Of a stretch of 64,000 nucleotides of DNA, positions 40,794 through 50,322 are shown piece after piece; within the stretch, counting starts at the first letter, position 1, and each line of letters starts with the position of its first letter. The stretch is from an uncultured bacterium (GTDB lineage Bacteria; Bacillota; Negativicutes; Acidaminococcales; Acidaminococcaceae). Position numbers and translations under genes: made by a program. The notes below the pieces were generated by a model, which saw only the letters and a program-made list of their open reading frames with translations, ran no database searches and had not been told where the DNA came from. The stretch is from contig CAJMQS010000002.1 in the NCBI GenBank assembly GCA_905215645.1, positions 1-64,000 of the forward strand, read 5' to 3'.

Positions 40794-43321
40794 TTCGACG
40801 GATTCTCCTTTTTAATGGCGGCTTTGATGGTATCTACAAAGGCTTCTTCGCCGCTAGTGATCTGGATTTCCATATCCAGGATGTACAGAGGCACATCCCG
40901 GTGGAGATAAATGAATTCGGTGGGGATCTTCACCGCATCTTTCCCGGTGGTGACCAGGGCCTTGACTCCTCGGCTGATGGCTCGGTCCATGATGTACTGC
41001 ATTTCCACCATGCCGTAATCATGATGATCCGGATACCGGATGGCTTCCACGATATTCAGCCCTTCAGCGGTCATGGTCTGTTCAAAGGAAGAAGGGTTGC
41101 CGATGGCGGAAAACACCATCACATGCTTGCCCCGGAGGGCTTCCAGGGGCAGGGCTTTGGTCATATCGTTCTTGTACCAGTCTGCGATCTCGATGTAGTC
41201 GCAGGGTTTATGGATGCTCTCGGCAATGGGTGCCGCCGGAGCATATTTATGCAGGGTATCGCAGAGGGTAGCCCGGGAAATGGGGGAACTCTGGTCGCAT
41301 TTGGTCAGGAGGAAGAGCCCTGCCCGGCTCAGGTTGCTGAGAGGTTCCCGGAGCGTGCCCCGGGGCAGGATGCAGCCGTTGCCGAACATGTTCAGGGTAT
41401 CTACCAGAACCACATCCAGATCCCGGTACAGCTGCCAGTGCTGATAGCCATCGTCCAGGATGATCACTTCTGCCTGGAACTTATCCACAGCAAACTGGCC
41501 GGTGATGGCCCGTTCTTTCCCGATGACCACCGGGATGCCTGGGAGCTGCTTGGCCATGAGAAAGGCTTCGTCCCCGGCTTCATAGGCCGTCATATAGATC
41601 TTTTTACCGTCGGATACCACTCCGATTTTTTCTTCCCAGTGGGAACGGTAGCCACGGTTCAGGATCACTACCCGATAGCCCATTTTCTGGATCATCAAAG
41701 CTACTTTCTGGGCAGTAGGAGTCTTACCGGTCCCCCCTACGGTGATGTTCCCGATGCTGATCACGCAGCAGTCCAGCTTGGTCCGGGGGACCAGCCCCGT
41801 GTTGTAGCAGAACAGCTTCAGCCGGACCCCGGCTTCATAGAGCACGGAAAGGACCCGGAGGAAAGCCAGGACACACCAGTCCAGGATCCCGCTGTCTTCC
41901 CCGTGGGAAAGCTGGATCAAGTACTGGGTCACCGCATCCCCAGGACGCATCCGGGGGCTGATTTCATCGTTGATGTTCCGGGTGTTGATCTTGTAATGGG
42001 TATTCACCATACTTTCAGTAGCCGTCAGTTCCAGCAGTTCCTTCAGGTAGCCGATGGTCCGCACGGCGGCGCCCCGGTTCTCCCGGATGACCTGGAGGGA
42101 AGCATCCCCCATCTTTTTCCGCAAGGCATCGTCCTTGAAGATCTTCAGGAACATAGCGGTCATTTCGTTGCCGTCATGGATCTGGACACAGGCCCCCACT
42201 TTGCTCAAAAGAGCGAAGGAATCCTTGAAGTTGGACATGCTGGGACCTACGATGATGGGTTTGGCATGGGCGGCAGGTTCCAGTACATTGTGGCCTCCGT
42301 GGTTGATCAGGCTGCCCCCTACGAATACCGCATCCCCCACAGCGTAGATCCGGCCCAGTTCCCCGATGGTGTCGATAAGGACCACCTGGTATCGGGGACG
42401 GGGGCTGCTGGTATCTTTCAGGACGGAACGGAGCCCCAGGGAGAGGCCGTATTTTTCCGCCAACCGGCTGATTTCATGGATCCGTCCCGGTTTCCGGGGG
42501 GCGATGATCAGCCGGGCTTTGGGGAATTCTTTTTGGATTTCCAGGAAGCTCTGGAACAAGGTCTCTTCCTCTGTAGGATGGGTACTGCCAGCTACGATCA
42601 CCGGATAATCCGTCCCCAGCCCCAGTTCTTCCTTATACTGCTTCAGGTCCTCTGGGGTCACTTCCGCATAGGTCTGGTCGAATTTGGTATTGCCGGTGAC
42701 AAAGATCCGGCGTTTTTCCGCTCCCAGATGCTGGATGTATTCCGCATCGATGGAAGACTGCATGCAAAACCGGGTGACACTGCCCATCATATCGGCCAGG
42801 ATGCCGAACAGGTAGCGGTAGCTTTTCACGGATTTATCGGAGATCCGCCCGTTGACCATCATCACCGGGATCCGGCGCAGTTTGATGGCCCGGAGAAAAT
42901 TGGGCCACAGCTCTGTTTCCACCGGCATGAAGATCCGGGGCATGATCCGTTTCACGAAGGATTCAGAAACAAAAGGAAGATCCAGGGGGAAGTAGATGAT
43001 GGCATCGGCTTCCGGGATGATCTGGTGGGCCATATTGTAGCCGCCTGTGGTTACGGCCGATACCAGGATCTTGGCATCGGGCATGGCCTTGCGGATTTCT
43101 TTCACCAAAGGACTGGTGGCCACGATTTCCCCTACGGATGCTCCATGGATCCAGATGCAGTTTTTATGGGCAACGGCCGCGATTTCTTCATCCCGGAGGA
43201 ATCCCATGCTCTGGCGGAACCGGCGGGGAAATCCCTTTTCCCGGAAATACCGCCAGGTAAAATAGGGCAGGATCACAAAGATGAACAAAACTATGGCCAG
43301 GAAGTTATAGATATAATACAT
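40790..43321 (-). CDS. Fusion of Kdo transferase (WaaA) and lipid A 4'-kinase (LpxK)
   Basis: 843 residues. Residues about 1-430 are WaaA: an N-terminal membrane anchor, WIHGASVGEIVATSPL, and the VAGSTHPTEEE and GGSLINHGGHNVLEPA motifs. Residues about 460-843 are LpxK: P-loop GGTGKTP near 527, ILNRGYRS and DDGYQHWQLYRDLD. WaaA adds Kdo to lipid IVA and LpxK phosphorylates the 4' position, so two consecutive steps sit on one chain. I see no ribosome binding site or good Met at the junction, so a single polypeptide is expected. The fusion is known from Negativicutes annotation. Confidence 0.93.
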   Translation of the reverse strand: MYYIYNFLAIVLFIFVILPYFTWRYFREKGFPRRFRQSMGFLRDEEIAAVAHKNCIWIHGASVGEIVATSPLVKEIRKAMPDAKILVSAVTTGGYNMAHQIIPEADAIIYFPLDLPFVSESFVKRIMPRIFMPVETELWPNFLRAIKLRRIPVMMVNGRISDKSVKSYRYLFGILADMMGSVTRFCMQSSIDAEYIQHLGAEKRRIFVTGNTKFDQTYAEVTPEDLKQYKEELGLGTDYPVIVAGSTHPTEEETLFQSFLEIQKEFPKARLIIAPRKPGRIHEISRLAEKYGLSLGLRSVLKDTSSPRPRYQVVLIDTIGELGRIYAVGDAVFVGGSLINHGGHNVLEPAAHAKPIIVGPSMSNFKDSFALLSKVGACVQIHDGNEMTAMFLKIFKDDALRKKMGDASLQVIRENRGAAVRTIGYLKELLELTATESMVNTHYKINTRNINDEISPRMRPGDAVTQYLIQLSHGEDSGILDWCVLAFLRVLSVLYEAGVRLKLFCYNTGLVPRTKLDCCVISIGNITVGGTGKTPTAQKVALMIQKMGYRVVILNRGYRSHWEEKIGVVSDGKKIYMTAYEAGDEAFLMAKQLPGIPVVIGKERAITGQFAVDKFQAEVIILDDGYQHWQLYRDLDVVLVDTLNMFGNGCILPRGTLREPLSNLSRAGLFLLTKCDQSSPISRATLCDTLHKYAPAAPIAESIHKPCDYIEIADWYKNDMTKALPLEALRGKHVMVFSAIGNPSSFEQTMTAEGLNIVEAIRYPDHHDYGMVEMQYIMDRAISRGVKALVTTGKDAVKIPTEFIYLHRDVPLYILDMEIQITSGEEAFVDTIKAAIKKENPSK

Positions 43322-43375
43322 GCTTTGACCTCGTTTTCATTGGGCTTGGCTTGCTTGCTGGAAGGAAAAGAGCCA

Positions 43376-45160
43376 TCAGTTGGCTACCGTCCCTGCCGGT
43401 TCCCGCGCTTCCAGTTCCCGGACTTCCGCCTGTTCGGCTTTTTCCCGGTACTGGATGTCGTGGAGGTGGGCGTAAAGCCCGTGGAGGGCCATCAGTTCCT
43501 CATGGGTACCGGATTCTACGATTTCTCCATGATCCAGCACCAGGATCTTGCTGGCATTCTGGATGGTGGAGAGCCGGTGAGCGATGACAAAAGATGTCCG
43601 TCCCACCATGAGCCGGTCCAGGGCTTCCTGGACGATCCGTTCACTTTCTGTATCCAGGGCAGAAGTGGCTTCATCCAGGATCAGGATCCGGGGATCTTTC
43701 AGGATGGCCCGGGCAATGGCGATGCGCTGGCGCTGGCCACCGGACACGTTGATGCCCCGGTCTCCCAGGTAGGTATCGTATCCCTGAGGCAGATTCTGGA
43801 TGAATTCATCCGCATTGGCGGCTTTGGCCGCTGCCAGGACTTCCTCCCGTGTAGCATCCAGCCGTCCGTAGAGGATGTTGTTGTATACCGTATCGTTGAA
43901 CAGGTTGGTTTCCTGGGGTACGATGCCCACCTGTTCCCGGAGGGAAGCCACGGTCACATCCCGGATGTCATGGTCATCGATGAGGATGGCTCCTTCCGTC
44001 ACATCATAGAAACGGGGCAGCAGGTTGGCAATGGTAGATTTCCCTGCACCGCTGGGACCCACCAGAGCAATGGCCTGGCCGGGCTGGGCGGTGAACGTCA
44101 GGTGCTTCAGGATGGGTTCATCCGGATTGTAGGAGAAGGACACATCCCGGAATTCTACTTTCCCTTTCACCGGTGGCAGAGCTATGGCATCGGCCTTTTC
44201 CGGGATCTTCTCATCCAGGTCCAGGATGCTGAACACCCGGTCTGCGGCAGCCAGAGCCTTCTGGATATTGCCCAATACCCGAGCGATCCGCTTGATGGGG
44301 TTGGAAATGTTCACTGCATAGACCAAAAAGGCAATCAGAGACCCGGCAGTAATGTCGCCGCTGAGGACCCCCCGTCCCCCGAACCAGATGATGGCGGTGA
44401 CCCCTAGAGCCGCGATGAATTCGATCACGGGAGACAGGGTCCCCATGAGCCGGACGCTTTTCATGTTGGCATCGAAGTTCTGCCGGTTGGTCCGTTCAAA
44501 CCGAGCGATTTCATAGGGTTCCCGGACAAAGGATTTCACTACCCGGCTGGAAGAAAGGGTTTCCTGGAGCACGGAGGTGATGTCCGCCGTAGCCTGCTGG
44601 ATCCGATGGCCGGTCTTGCGGATCTTCTTGCCGAAAAAATCCATGAAGAACAGTACCACCGGGAAGGTGCAGAAGGCAAACAGCGTCAGCTTCCAGTCCA
44701 GGTACACCATGGCGCAGATGGAACCGATGAGGACGGAAGTCTCCGTGATGATTTCCACAGAATTGTCCACCATGGCGCTCTGCATGGCCTGGACATCGTT
44801 GGTCACGTAGCTCATGATGGTGCCCAGTTTGTTGGTGTCATAGAACCGGGTATCCAGTTCCATCATTTTCTTGAACACCAGGCCCCGGATATCGATGACC
44901 ACGCTTTCCCCTACATAGTTCATCAAGTAGTTCTGGCCGTAATAGGTAATGCCCCGGGCAAAGAAGATCACCACGATGCCCAGAGCGATCAGGTTCAGCA
45001 GCTGGGCATCATTGTTGATGAAGACCTTGTCGATCACGTCCCGGACGATCCAAGGGACGTACAGGTTGGCCGCCGAGGTGAGCACGGTGCAGACGCCGGC
45101 CAGGGCCAGCCGGGGCAGATAGGGTTTGATGAAGCGCAAGATTCGCAGATACAGATTCAT
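43376..45160 (-). CDS. msbA: Lipid A flippase MsbA (ABC transporter)
   Basis: 594 residues, half-transporter with an N-terminal six-helix domain (to about 320) and ATPase domain: Walker A VGPSGAGKSTIAN, signature VSGGQRQRIAIARA, Walker B ILILDEATSALD, switch His in IAHRLS. Context between lpxB and waaA/lpxK supports flipping of core-lipid A across the inner membrane. Overlaps lpxB by 4 bp. Confidence 0.93.
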   Translation of the reverse strand: MNLYLRILRFIKPYLPRLALAGVCTVLTSAANLYVPWIVRDVIDKVFINNDAQLLNLIALGIVVIFFARGITYYGQNYLMNYVGESVVIDIRGLVFKKMMELDTRFYDTNKLGTIMSYVTNDVQAMQSAMVDNSVEIITETSVLIGSICAMVYLDWKLTLFAFCTFPVVLFFMDFFGKKIRKTGHRIQQATADITSVLQETLSSSRVVKSFVREPYEIARFERTNRQNFDANMKSVRLMGTLSPVIEFIAALGVTAIIWFGGRGVLSGDITAGSLIAFLVYAVNISNPIKRIARVLGNIQKALAAADRVFSILDLDEKIPEKADAIALPPVKGKVEFRDVSFSYNPDEPILKHLTFTAQPGQAIALVGPSGAGKSTIANLLPRFYDVTEGAILIDDHDIRDVTVASLREQVGIVPQETNLFNDTVYNNILYGRLDATREEVLAAAKAANADEFIQNLPQGYDTYLGDRGINVSGGQRQRIAIARAILKDPRILILDEATSALDTESERIVQEALDRLMVGRTSFVIAHRLSTIQNASKILVLDHGEIVESGTHEELMALHGLYAHLHDIQYREKAEQAEVRELEAREPAGTVAN

Positions 45161-46293
45161 GGATTCTCCTTTGCTGTTTCAAGGATCAGTTCTGCCGTCC
45201 GGTCCACGGCGCCGGGCTGTCCCAGTTTGGCCACAGCCTGCCGCATTTCTTCACGGACGGCAGCAGCGGCTTCTGGTTCCAGGAAATGGAGGATGGAAGC
45301 AGCCATATGATCCGGGGTCATTTTTTCTTGGATCAGTTCCGGGAGGATTTCCCGGCCTGCCAGGATATTGGGGAGGCCGATGTATTTCACATAGACCATG
45401 CGCTTGGCGATCCACATGCTGAGGGGACTGGCCATATAGCAGATGACACTGGGCAGGCCGCAGAGAGCCGCTTCCAGGGTCACCGTCCCGCTGGTGGCCA
45501 GGGCTGCATCGGAAGCCGCCATCACATCATAATTGCGGCCTTCCACCACTTTCACCGGGACGGCTGAAGTGGCCAGGATGGACTGGAGGAGTTCCCGTTC
45601 GATGGACGGGGCCTTCTGGAGGACAAAATCCACTTCCGGCCGTTTTTCCCGGATCATGGGCAGGGCCTGGAGCATCACCGGCAGGACGCCGGTGATTTCT
45701 TTGACCCGGCTGCCAGGGAGCAGGAGCACCACAGGATGGCCGGGCCGTTTGCCGATGAAAGCCTCCCCTTCCTGGGGACTCAGGGTGGGCTGGACGATAT
45801 CCACCAGGGGATTCCCGACAAATTCCACGGTCGCCCCCGCTTCTTGATAGACTTTGGCGGCAAAAGGATAGATACAGGCCACTTTCGCAGCAAGCCGGGC
45901 CACGTCCCTGGCCCTTCCCCGGCGCCAAGCCCAAGCCGAAGGAGGGATGTAGGAAAATACTGGGATCCCCAGGGCCTTAGCTTCTTTGGCCACCCGCATG
46001 TTGAAATCTGGATAGTCCACCGTAACGAACACGTCCGGTCTCCGTTCCTCCATGAGCCGGCGGAAGGCTTTTTTCAAACCGAACAGCCGGGGCAGAGCCT
46101 GGAGGACTTCCACGAACCCCATGACGCTGTAATCTTTATAATTGAACACCACTTCGCCGCCGGCTGCTGCCAGGGCATCACCGCCCATGCCAAAGACCTG
46201 GGCCGTAGGTTCCTGCTGCAGGATGGCGCGGGTCAGAGCAGCGGCATGCAAATCACCGGAAGCCTCTCCCGCAGAAATAAAAACTTTTGTCAC
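45157..46293 (-). CDS. lpxB: Lipid A disaccharide synthase LpxB
   Basis: 378 residues, GT19 family; joins UDP-2,3-diacylglucosamine and lipid X. N-terminal ISAGEASGDLHAAAL (SGExSGD motif), VTVDYPDFNMRVA, SAWAWRRGRARDVA, and LLPGSRVKEI. First gene of the 12-gene operon ending at lptF. Confidence 0.96.
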   Translation of the reverse strand: MTKVFISAGEASGDLHAAALTRAILQQEPTAQVFGMGGDALAAAGGEVVFNYKDYSVMGFVEVLQALPRLFGLKKAFRRLMEERRPDVFVTVDYPDFNMRVAKEAKALGIPVFSYIPPSAWAWRRGRARDVARLAAKVACIYPFAAKVYQEAGATVEFVGNPLVDIVQPTLSPQEGEAFIGKRPGHPVVLLLPGSRVKEITGVLPVMLQALPMIREKRPEVDFVLQKAPSIERELLQSILATSAVPVKVVEGRNYDVMAASDAALATSGTVTLEAALCGLPSVICYMASPLSMWIAKRMVYVKYIGLPNILAGREILPELIQEKMTPDHMAASILHFLEPEAAAAVREEMRQAVAKLGQPGAVDRTAELILETAKENP

Positions 46294-46334
46294 CCTGGTG
46301 TCTCCTCTCTCATCTGAACATAAGTGTACAGTTT

Positions 46335-46343
46335 ATTATATCA
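46335..46343 (-). promoter_or_regulatory. Extended -10 promoter of the lpxB-lptF operon
   Basis: Minus strand TGATATAAT, 42 bp before lpxB and directly after the T run of the lpxI terminator. No -35 is recognisable. Confidence 0.5.
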
Positions 46344-46349
46344 CATAAC

Positions 46350-46382
46350 AAAAAAGGGGGTGTGAAAAAATTCACACCCCCC
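46350..46382 (-). terminator. Terminator of the bamA-lpxI operon
   Basis: GGGGTGTGAA-N4-TTCACACCCC stem followed by TTTTTT on the minus strand. Between it and lpxI (46385-46405) is a short remnant of the family A words, TGTCAACAGTCAACAG. Confidence 0.9.
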
Positions 46383-46418
46383 GGTGCTGTCAACAGTCAA
46401 CAGCCTCTATGAACTTGT

Positions 46419-47240
46419 TTACGCTTCCGGGTCTTTCATGGCCACCACTGTCAGTTTGTGTCGGTTGGCCAGGTCCAGGGCCTTCTCCCGTTCCACCAGG
46501 AGGGTCCGTCCGGCTTCCATGACGATGCCGGCACAGCCTGATTCGATCATGGATTCCATGGTCCTGACCCCCACGCCGGGCATATCGAACCGGTTGTCCT
46601 GGGCGGGCTTGGCGGTCTTGGCCACAATGGCCCCCTTCCCCAGCTTCCCGCCCCGGAGGATGCAGGCATCAGTACCTTCGATGGCTTCCACGGCCATGAT
46701 GGCCTTGTTCTTTACCACCACAGTCTGGCCGATGTCCAGCCCCCCGATCTTTTTGGCCATGGCAAAACCGTATTTCATGTCTTCCCATTCTTCCGGTGTA
46801 GGCTGCCGTTTGCTCAGCACCCCTTCTTGGGGCATCAGGTCCGTCAGGAACAAGGTCTGGTCCATCACATGGATCCCCATATCTTCCAGTTTGGCCACCA
46901 AGGCGTTCATGATGGTATCATCATGGCGGTCCGGCAGGGACATGAGGATCTTGATGGCCTGCCAGTCCGGGACCAGGATGCCTCCAGAATAGAGGATTTC
47001 CTTGGTCACCTTTCCGATCATGGTGACTTCATCCACACCTTCCTGCTTCAGGGTCTTGAAGATCTTCCCTACTTTCCCGATGTTGATGGCATGGAAGACA
47101 TCAGCTTCCTTTTCCAGGTCCTCATGGGTGCCGGGGACCAGGGCAATGGCCACCGTCCGGTAGCCGGCTTTTTTTGCTCCCCGGACCACGTCCACCGGCA
47201 GATGGCCCACTCCGGAAAGCACCCCTAAGGTCTTCCCCAT
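46419..47240 (-). CDS. lpxI: UDP-2,3-diacylglucosamine pyrophosphatase LpxI
   Basis: 273 residues. LpxI replaces LpxH in many diderm lineages and yields lipid X by attack on the alpha phosphate. The N-terminal GVLSGVGHLPVDVVRGAKKAG and C-terminal GTDACILRGGKLGKGAIVAKTAKP follow the family. The ATG at 47240 is chosen over one seven codons upstream because GGGAG lies 7 nt before it and it clears the lpxA stop. Last gene of the bamA operon. Confidence 0.92.
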   Translation of the reverse strand: MGKTLGVLSGVGHLPVDVVRGAKKAGYRTVAIALVPGTHEDLEKEADVFHAINIGKVGKIFKTLKQEGVDEVTMIGKVTKEILYSGGILVPDWQAIKILMSLPDRHDDTIMNALVAKLEDMGIHVMDQTLFLTDLMPQEGVLSKRQPTPEEWEDMKYGFAMAKKIGGLDIGQTVVVKNKAIMAVEAIEGTDACILRGGKLGKGAIVAKTAKPAQDNRFDMPGVGVRTMESMIESGCAGIVMEAGRTLLVEREKALDLANRHKLTVVAMKDPEA

Positions 47241-47244
47241 AGGC

Positions 47245-48054
47245 TTACTCCCGGATGCCATGGGCAGAAGCCCGGCAGATGCCTCTTTCCACGGTACGCA
47301 GGAAACGCATGAAATGTTCCACTTCTTCGTAGCTGTCCAGTTCCTGTTCCATGGTTGCGATGGCGTCCGACAGGGACAGCCCTCTCTTGTACAGGATCTT
47401 GTAGGCTTTCTTCAGTTCCCGGCGGACTTCCATGGGGATTCCCGCCCGGGAGATGCCCACGCTGTTGAGCCCTGCTACATAAGCCGGGTTGCCGGCTACG
47501 ATCACAAAAGGAGGCACATCCTGGGAAATCCGGCTCATGCCGCCGCACATGCAGTTCCGGCCGATTTTGGTGAACTGATGCACCGCCGTGAGACCGCCGA
47601 TGACGGCCCGGTCTTCCACAATCACATGGCCGGCCAGGGTGGCAACATTGCTCATGATCACGTTGTTGCCCACGATGCAGTTATGGGCTACGTGAGTATA
47701 GGCCATCATCAGCACATTGTTGCCGATCCGGGTCTCATTGCCTTCGCCTACGGCGCGATGGACCGTGGCACATTCACGGATGGTCACATGGTCCCCAATG
47801 ATGGTCGCCGTATCTTCGCCTTTGTATTTCAAGTCCTGAGGGACTTCGCCGATGCTGGCTCCCTGGAAGAATTCGCAGTTCTTCCCGATGGTGGTCCGCC
47901 CGGTGATCACGACGTGAGGATGGATCACGGTACCTTCACCGATTTTGACATGTTCACCGATGACAGAGTACGGGCCAATTTTCACGTTGGGGCCGATTTC
48001 CGCACCCGGTGCAATGATGGCTGTCTCATGTATCATACTAGAATCTGCTGTCAT
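47245..48054 (-). CDS. lpxA: UDP-N-acetylglucosamine acyltransferase LpxA
   Basis: 269 residues of left-handed beta-helix hexapeptide repeats (for example IGPNVKIGPYSVIGEHVKIG), with the catalytic His in the YTHVAHNCIVGNNV segment, and a helical C-terminus. Transfers the first 3-hydroxyacyl chain to UDP-GlcNAc. The start at 48054 has GGTGGAG upstream; the Met six codons later lacks one. Confidence 0.95.
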   Translation of the reverse strand: MTADSSMIHETAIIAPGAEIGPNVKIGPYSVIGEHVKIGEGTVIHPHVVITGRTTIGKNCEFFQGASIGEVPQDLKYKGEDTATIIGDHVTIRECATVHRAVGEGNETRIGNNVLMMAYTHVAHNCIVGNNVIMSNVATLAGHVIVEDRAVIGGLTAVHQFTKIGRNCMCGGMSRISQDVPPFVIVAGNPAYVAGLNSVGISRAGIPMEVRRELKKAYKILYKRGLSLSDAIATMEQELDSYEEVEHFMRFLRTVERGICRASAHGIRE

Positions 48055-48069
48055 TGTTCCACTCCACCT

Positions 48070-49407
48070 TTATTGTTTATTTTCTGCCAGCGCAAAGAAG
48101 AAATCTCCTTCGCAGGCCGGTTCTCCATCCACTGTACCTTCGCAGTGGGCTACACCCATATTGCCCTTGATCTTCGTAATGATCGCCGTAGTCACCAGCT
48201 GGTCTCCCGGTTTGATGGGGCGGCGGAACCGCACTTTGTCGATTTTCCCGAAGACGGCGATCTTGCCCCGGTTCTCTTCCGGATACAGCAGGGTGACGCC
48301 GCCCACCTGGGCCATGGCTTCGATCAGCAGCACCCCCGGCATGATGGGATTGCCAGGGAAATGGCCGATGAACTGGGGTTCATTGATGGTGATGTTCTTG
48401 ATGCCCACAGCCCGTTTCATAGGTTCCAGTTCAATGATCCGGTCCACCAGCAGCATGGGATACCGATGGGGCAGAATCTTTTGGATTTCCTGAATGTCTA
48501 ATGTAATCATATCCTTACTCCTTACTTCTTTTTTCTGTTGTCCGGTAACCGGAATGTGTCTGGGATGGTATTCGTGGAGCTTCCGGTATTCATCGATCTG
48601 CCGGGACACATTATCGTTGAAGGCATGGCCGCTCTTCATACAGATGATGTGGGCATGGATGGGCCCCAGCAAGTACATATCCCCGATCACGTCCAGGATC
48701 TTATGGCGGATCAGTTCATCGGGGAACCGGAGTTTGGACAGGACCTTATCCTTGCCGAAGACCACCACATTGTCCAGGTTGCCTCCCAGTCCCAGTCCCA
48801 TTTTCCGCAGCTGGGCGATTTCCTCTTCAAAGGCCACCGTCCGGGCGGCTGCCACTTCCTTCAAGAAGTTGTCCCCTTTGTCTTCTACATCCAACACCTG
48901 GGTCCCCAGGAGAGGATGGGGATTGATGGAAGTAAAGGTGATCCGGAATCCCTCATAGGGCAGGACCACGATGGAACGGTCTCCGTCATAATGGGAAAAG
49001 GCCCGGTCCACATGGTAGACCTGCCGTTCCCCGTCCTGTTCCTGGATTCCCGCTTTCCGGATCTCATCGATGAAAGCCTGGGCTGATCCATCCCCTACGG
49101 GAGGCTCAGCAGCAGACATTTCCACATAGCAATTGTCAATCTTCAGGATGGCCAGGGCAGCCATCAGATGTTCAATGGTAGTGACGCTGGCTCCGTTTTC
49201 CGTCAGGGTAGTTGCCCGGGTGGTGGCTGTGATATTGGAAGCCACTGCATGGACCTGGGGATGGCCTTCCAGATCTGTCCGTACAAAGACGATACCCGTA
49301 TCCACCGGTGCCGGACGCAGGGTCATTTCCACCAGCTTGCCGGAATGGAGGCCGATGCCGTCACAGGAAGCAGCCTGTTTCAGGGTGTGTTGTTTTTCGC
49401 TTGTCAT
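48070..49407 (-). CDS. LpxC-FabZ fusion: lipid A deacetylase and hydroxyacyl-ACP dehydratase
   Basis: 445 residues. Residues 1 to about 285 are LpxC, the zinc deacetylase committing to lipid A: TLKQAASCDGIGLHSG, zinc His in TIEHLMAAL, and HKILDVIGD. Residues 300-445 are FabZ: ILPHRYPMLLVD and the catalytic His in IGHFPGNPIMPG (about 349). The fusion joins the enzymes that compete for 3-hydroxyacyl-ACP. An ATG at 48510 begins exactly at the FabZ part, with AAGGAG 7 nt upstream, so a free FabZ may also be made. Confidence 0.95.
   Translation of the reverse strand: MTSEKQHTLKQAASCDGIGLHSGKLVEMTLRPAPVDTGIVFVRTDLEGHPQVHAVASNITATTRATTLTENGASVTTIEHLMAALAILKIDNCYVEMSAAEPPVGDGSAQAFIDEIRKAGIQEQDGERQVYHVDRAFSHYDGDRSIVVLPYEGFRITFTSINPHPLLGTQVLDVEDKGDNFLKEVAAARTVAFEEEIAQLRKMGLGLGGNLDNVVVFGKDKVLSKLRFPDELIRHKILDVIGDMYLLGPIHAHIICMKSGHAFNDNVSRQIDEYRKLHEYHPRHIPVTGQQKKEVRSKDMITLDIQEIQKILPHRYPMLLVDRIIELEPMKRAVGIKNITINEPQFIGHFPGNPIMPGVLLIEAMAQVGGVTLLYPEENRGKIAVFGKIDKVRFRRPIKPGDQLVTTAIITKIKGNMGVAHCEGTVDGEPACEGDFFFALAENKQ
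48508..48523 (-). promoter_or_regulatory. Internal ribosome binding site and start codon for FabZ
   Basis: AAGGAG at 48518-48523 and ATG at 48508-48510, in frame inside the lpxC/fabZ fusion at residue 300. Spacing is 7 nt, as good as most true starts here. Confidence 0.55.
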
Positions 49408-49410
49408 GGA

Positions 49411-50310
49411 TCACACGCCTTTCTTATACTTTTCGTACCGTTTGCGGCCATCTTTCCAGCGATCATGGACCCAGAACCACATGGCAGGGTCCAGCCGGAT
49501 TTCCCGTTCTGCGATGGCCACCAGTGCTTCCATTATAACACGTACATCCTCGGAACGGTTAGCCGTTTTCTCCGTATGGAGAGCCGGATAGATCCGGGCG
49601 GTCAATGTCCCGTCCGGATTGTTGTGCATGAAAAGAGGCACGATGGGAGACCCGAACATCCGAGACAGATGGGCTGCGCCCTGGGGGACCCTGGAAGGTT
49701 TCCCGAAAAACAGCAGATGTTCTCCCGTATGGGCAGAATCCTGGTCGTAGAGGATCCCCACCAGATGTTTTTTCTTCAGGTACCGGCCAATGGCCAGCAT
49801 GCTGTTTTCTCCATGGTTGTAGGTCACATGCTGTCCCACCATCCGCCGGTAGTCATTGATGAATCGGTCCATGGCCCCATTGTTCTGTTTCCGGGTGATG
49901 GAAAGGATGGGGTAGCCCAAAAGGGCCATGGAAGCCCCCAGCATCTCCCAGTTGCCATAGTGGGCGGTACACATGATCACGCCCTTGTCTTCGGCATAGG
50001 CCTTTTCCAGGTTTTCCAGTCCCTCGAAGCGGACCAGCTGCCGGAAATTGTCTCGGGTGATCAGGGGATATTTCAGTACCTCGATGAGCATCCGGCCAAA
50101 CCGGTAGACGCTTTCCCGGGCGATTTCCTCTGCCCGGGCCTCGTCCACCCCCAGACAGTCCTTGATATTTTCTTTGGCCATATACCGGCGCCAGGCAGGG
50201 ACCACCCGCCAGCCCAAATGCCCCAGCACCCAGGCCAGGGCATGGTTCAGGCAGTCCGGCTGATGGCAGACCAGCCAGCTGACGAACTGCATGAGCTTGT
50301 ACGCAGCCAT
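49411..50310 (-). CDS. Lipid A acyltransferase, LpxL/HtrB family, copy 2
   Basis: 299 residues, with catalytic HX4E as HYGNWE near residue 130, a basic N-terminal region and WFWVHDRWKDGRK at the C-terminus. It lies three bases upstream of lpxC/fabZ. Together with the copy at 36838 it could supply the two secondary acyl chains of a hexa-acylated lipid A. The pair is diverged, so substrate differences are likely. Confidence 0.92.
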   Translation of the reverse strand: MAAYKLMQFVSWLVCHQPDCLNHALAWVLGHLGWRVVPAWRRYMAKENIKDCLGVDEARAEEIARESVYRFGRMLIEVLKYPLITRDNFRQLVRFEGLENLEKAYAEDKGVIMCTAHYGNWEMLGASMALLGYPILSITRKQNNGAMDRFINDYRRMVGQHVTYNHGENSMLAIGRYLKKKHLVGILYDQDSAHTGEHLLFFGKPSRVPQGAAHLSRMFGSPIVPLFMHNNPDGTLTARIYPALHTEKTANRSEDVRVIMEALVAIAEREIRLDPAMWFWVHDRWKDGRKRYEKYKKGV

Positions 50311-50322
50311 TTTGTTTCCTCC

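Noticed and set aside
40901..44407. A 1168-codon plus-strand open frame
   Set aside because: It runs antisense to waaA/lpxK and msbA, both with all their catalytic motifs. Its translation is rich in His, Gln and Pro without domains, which is typical of the antisense of high G+C genes.
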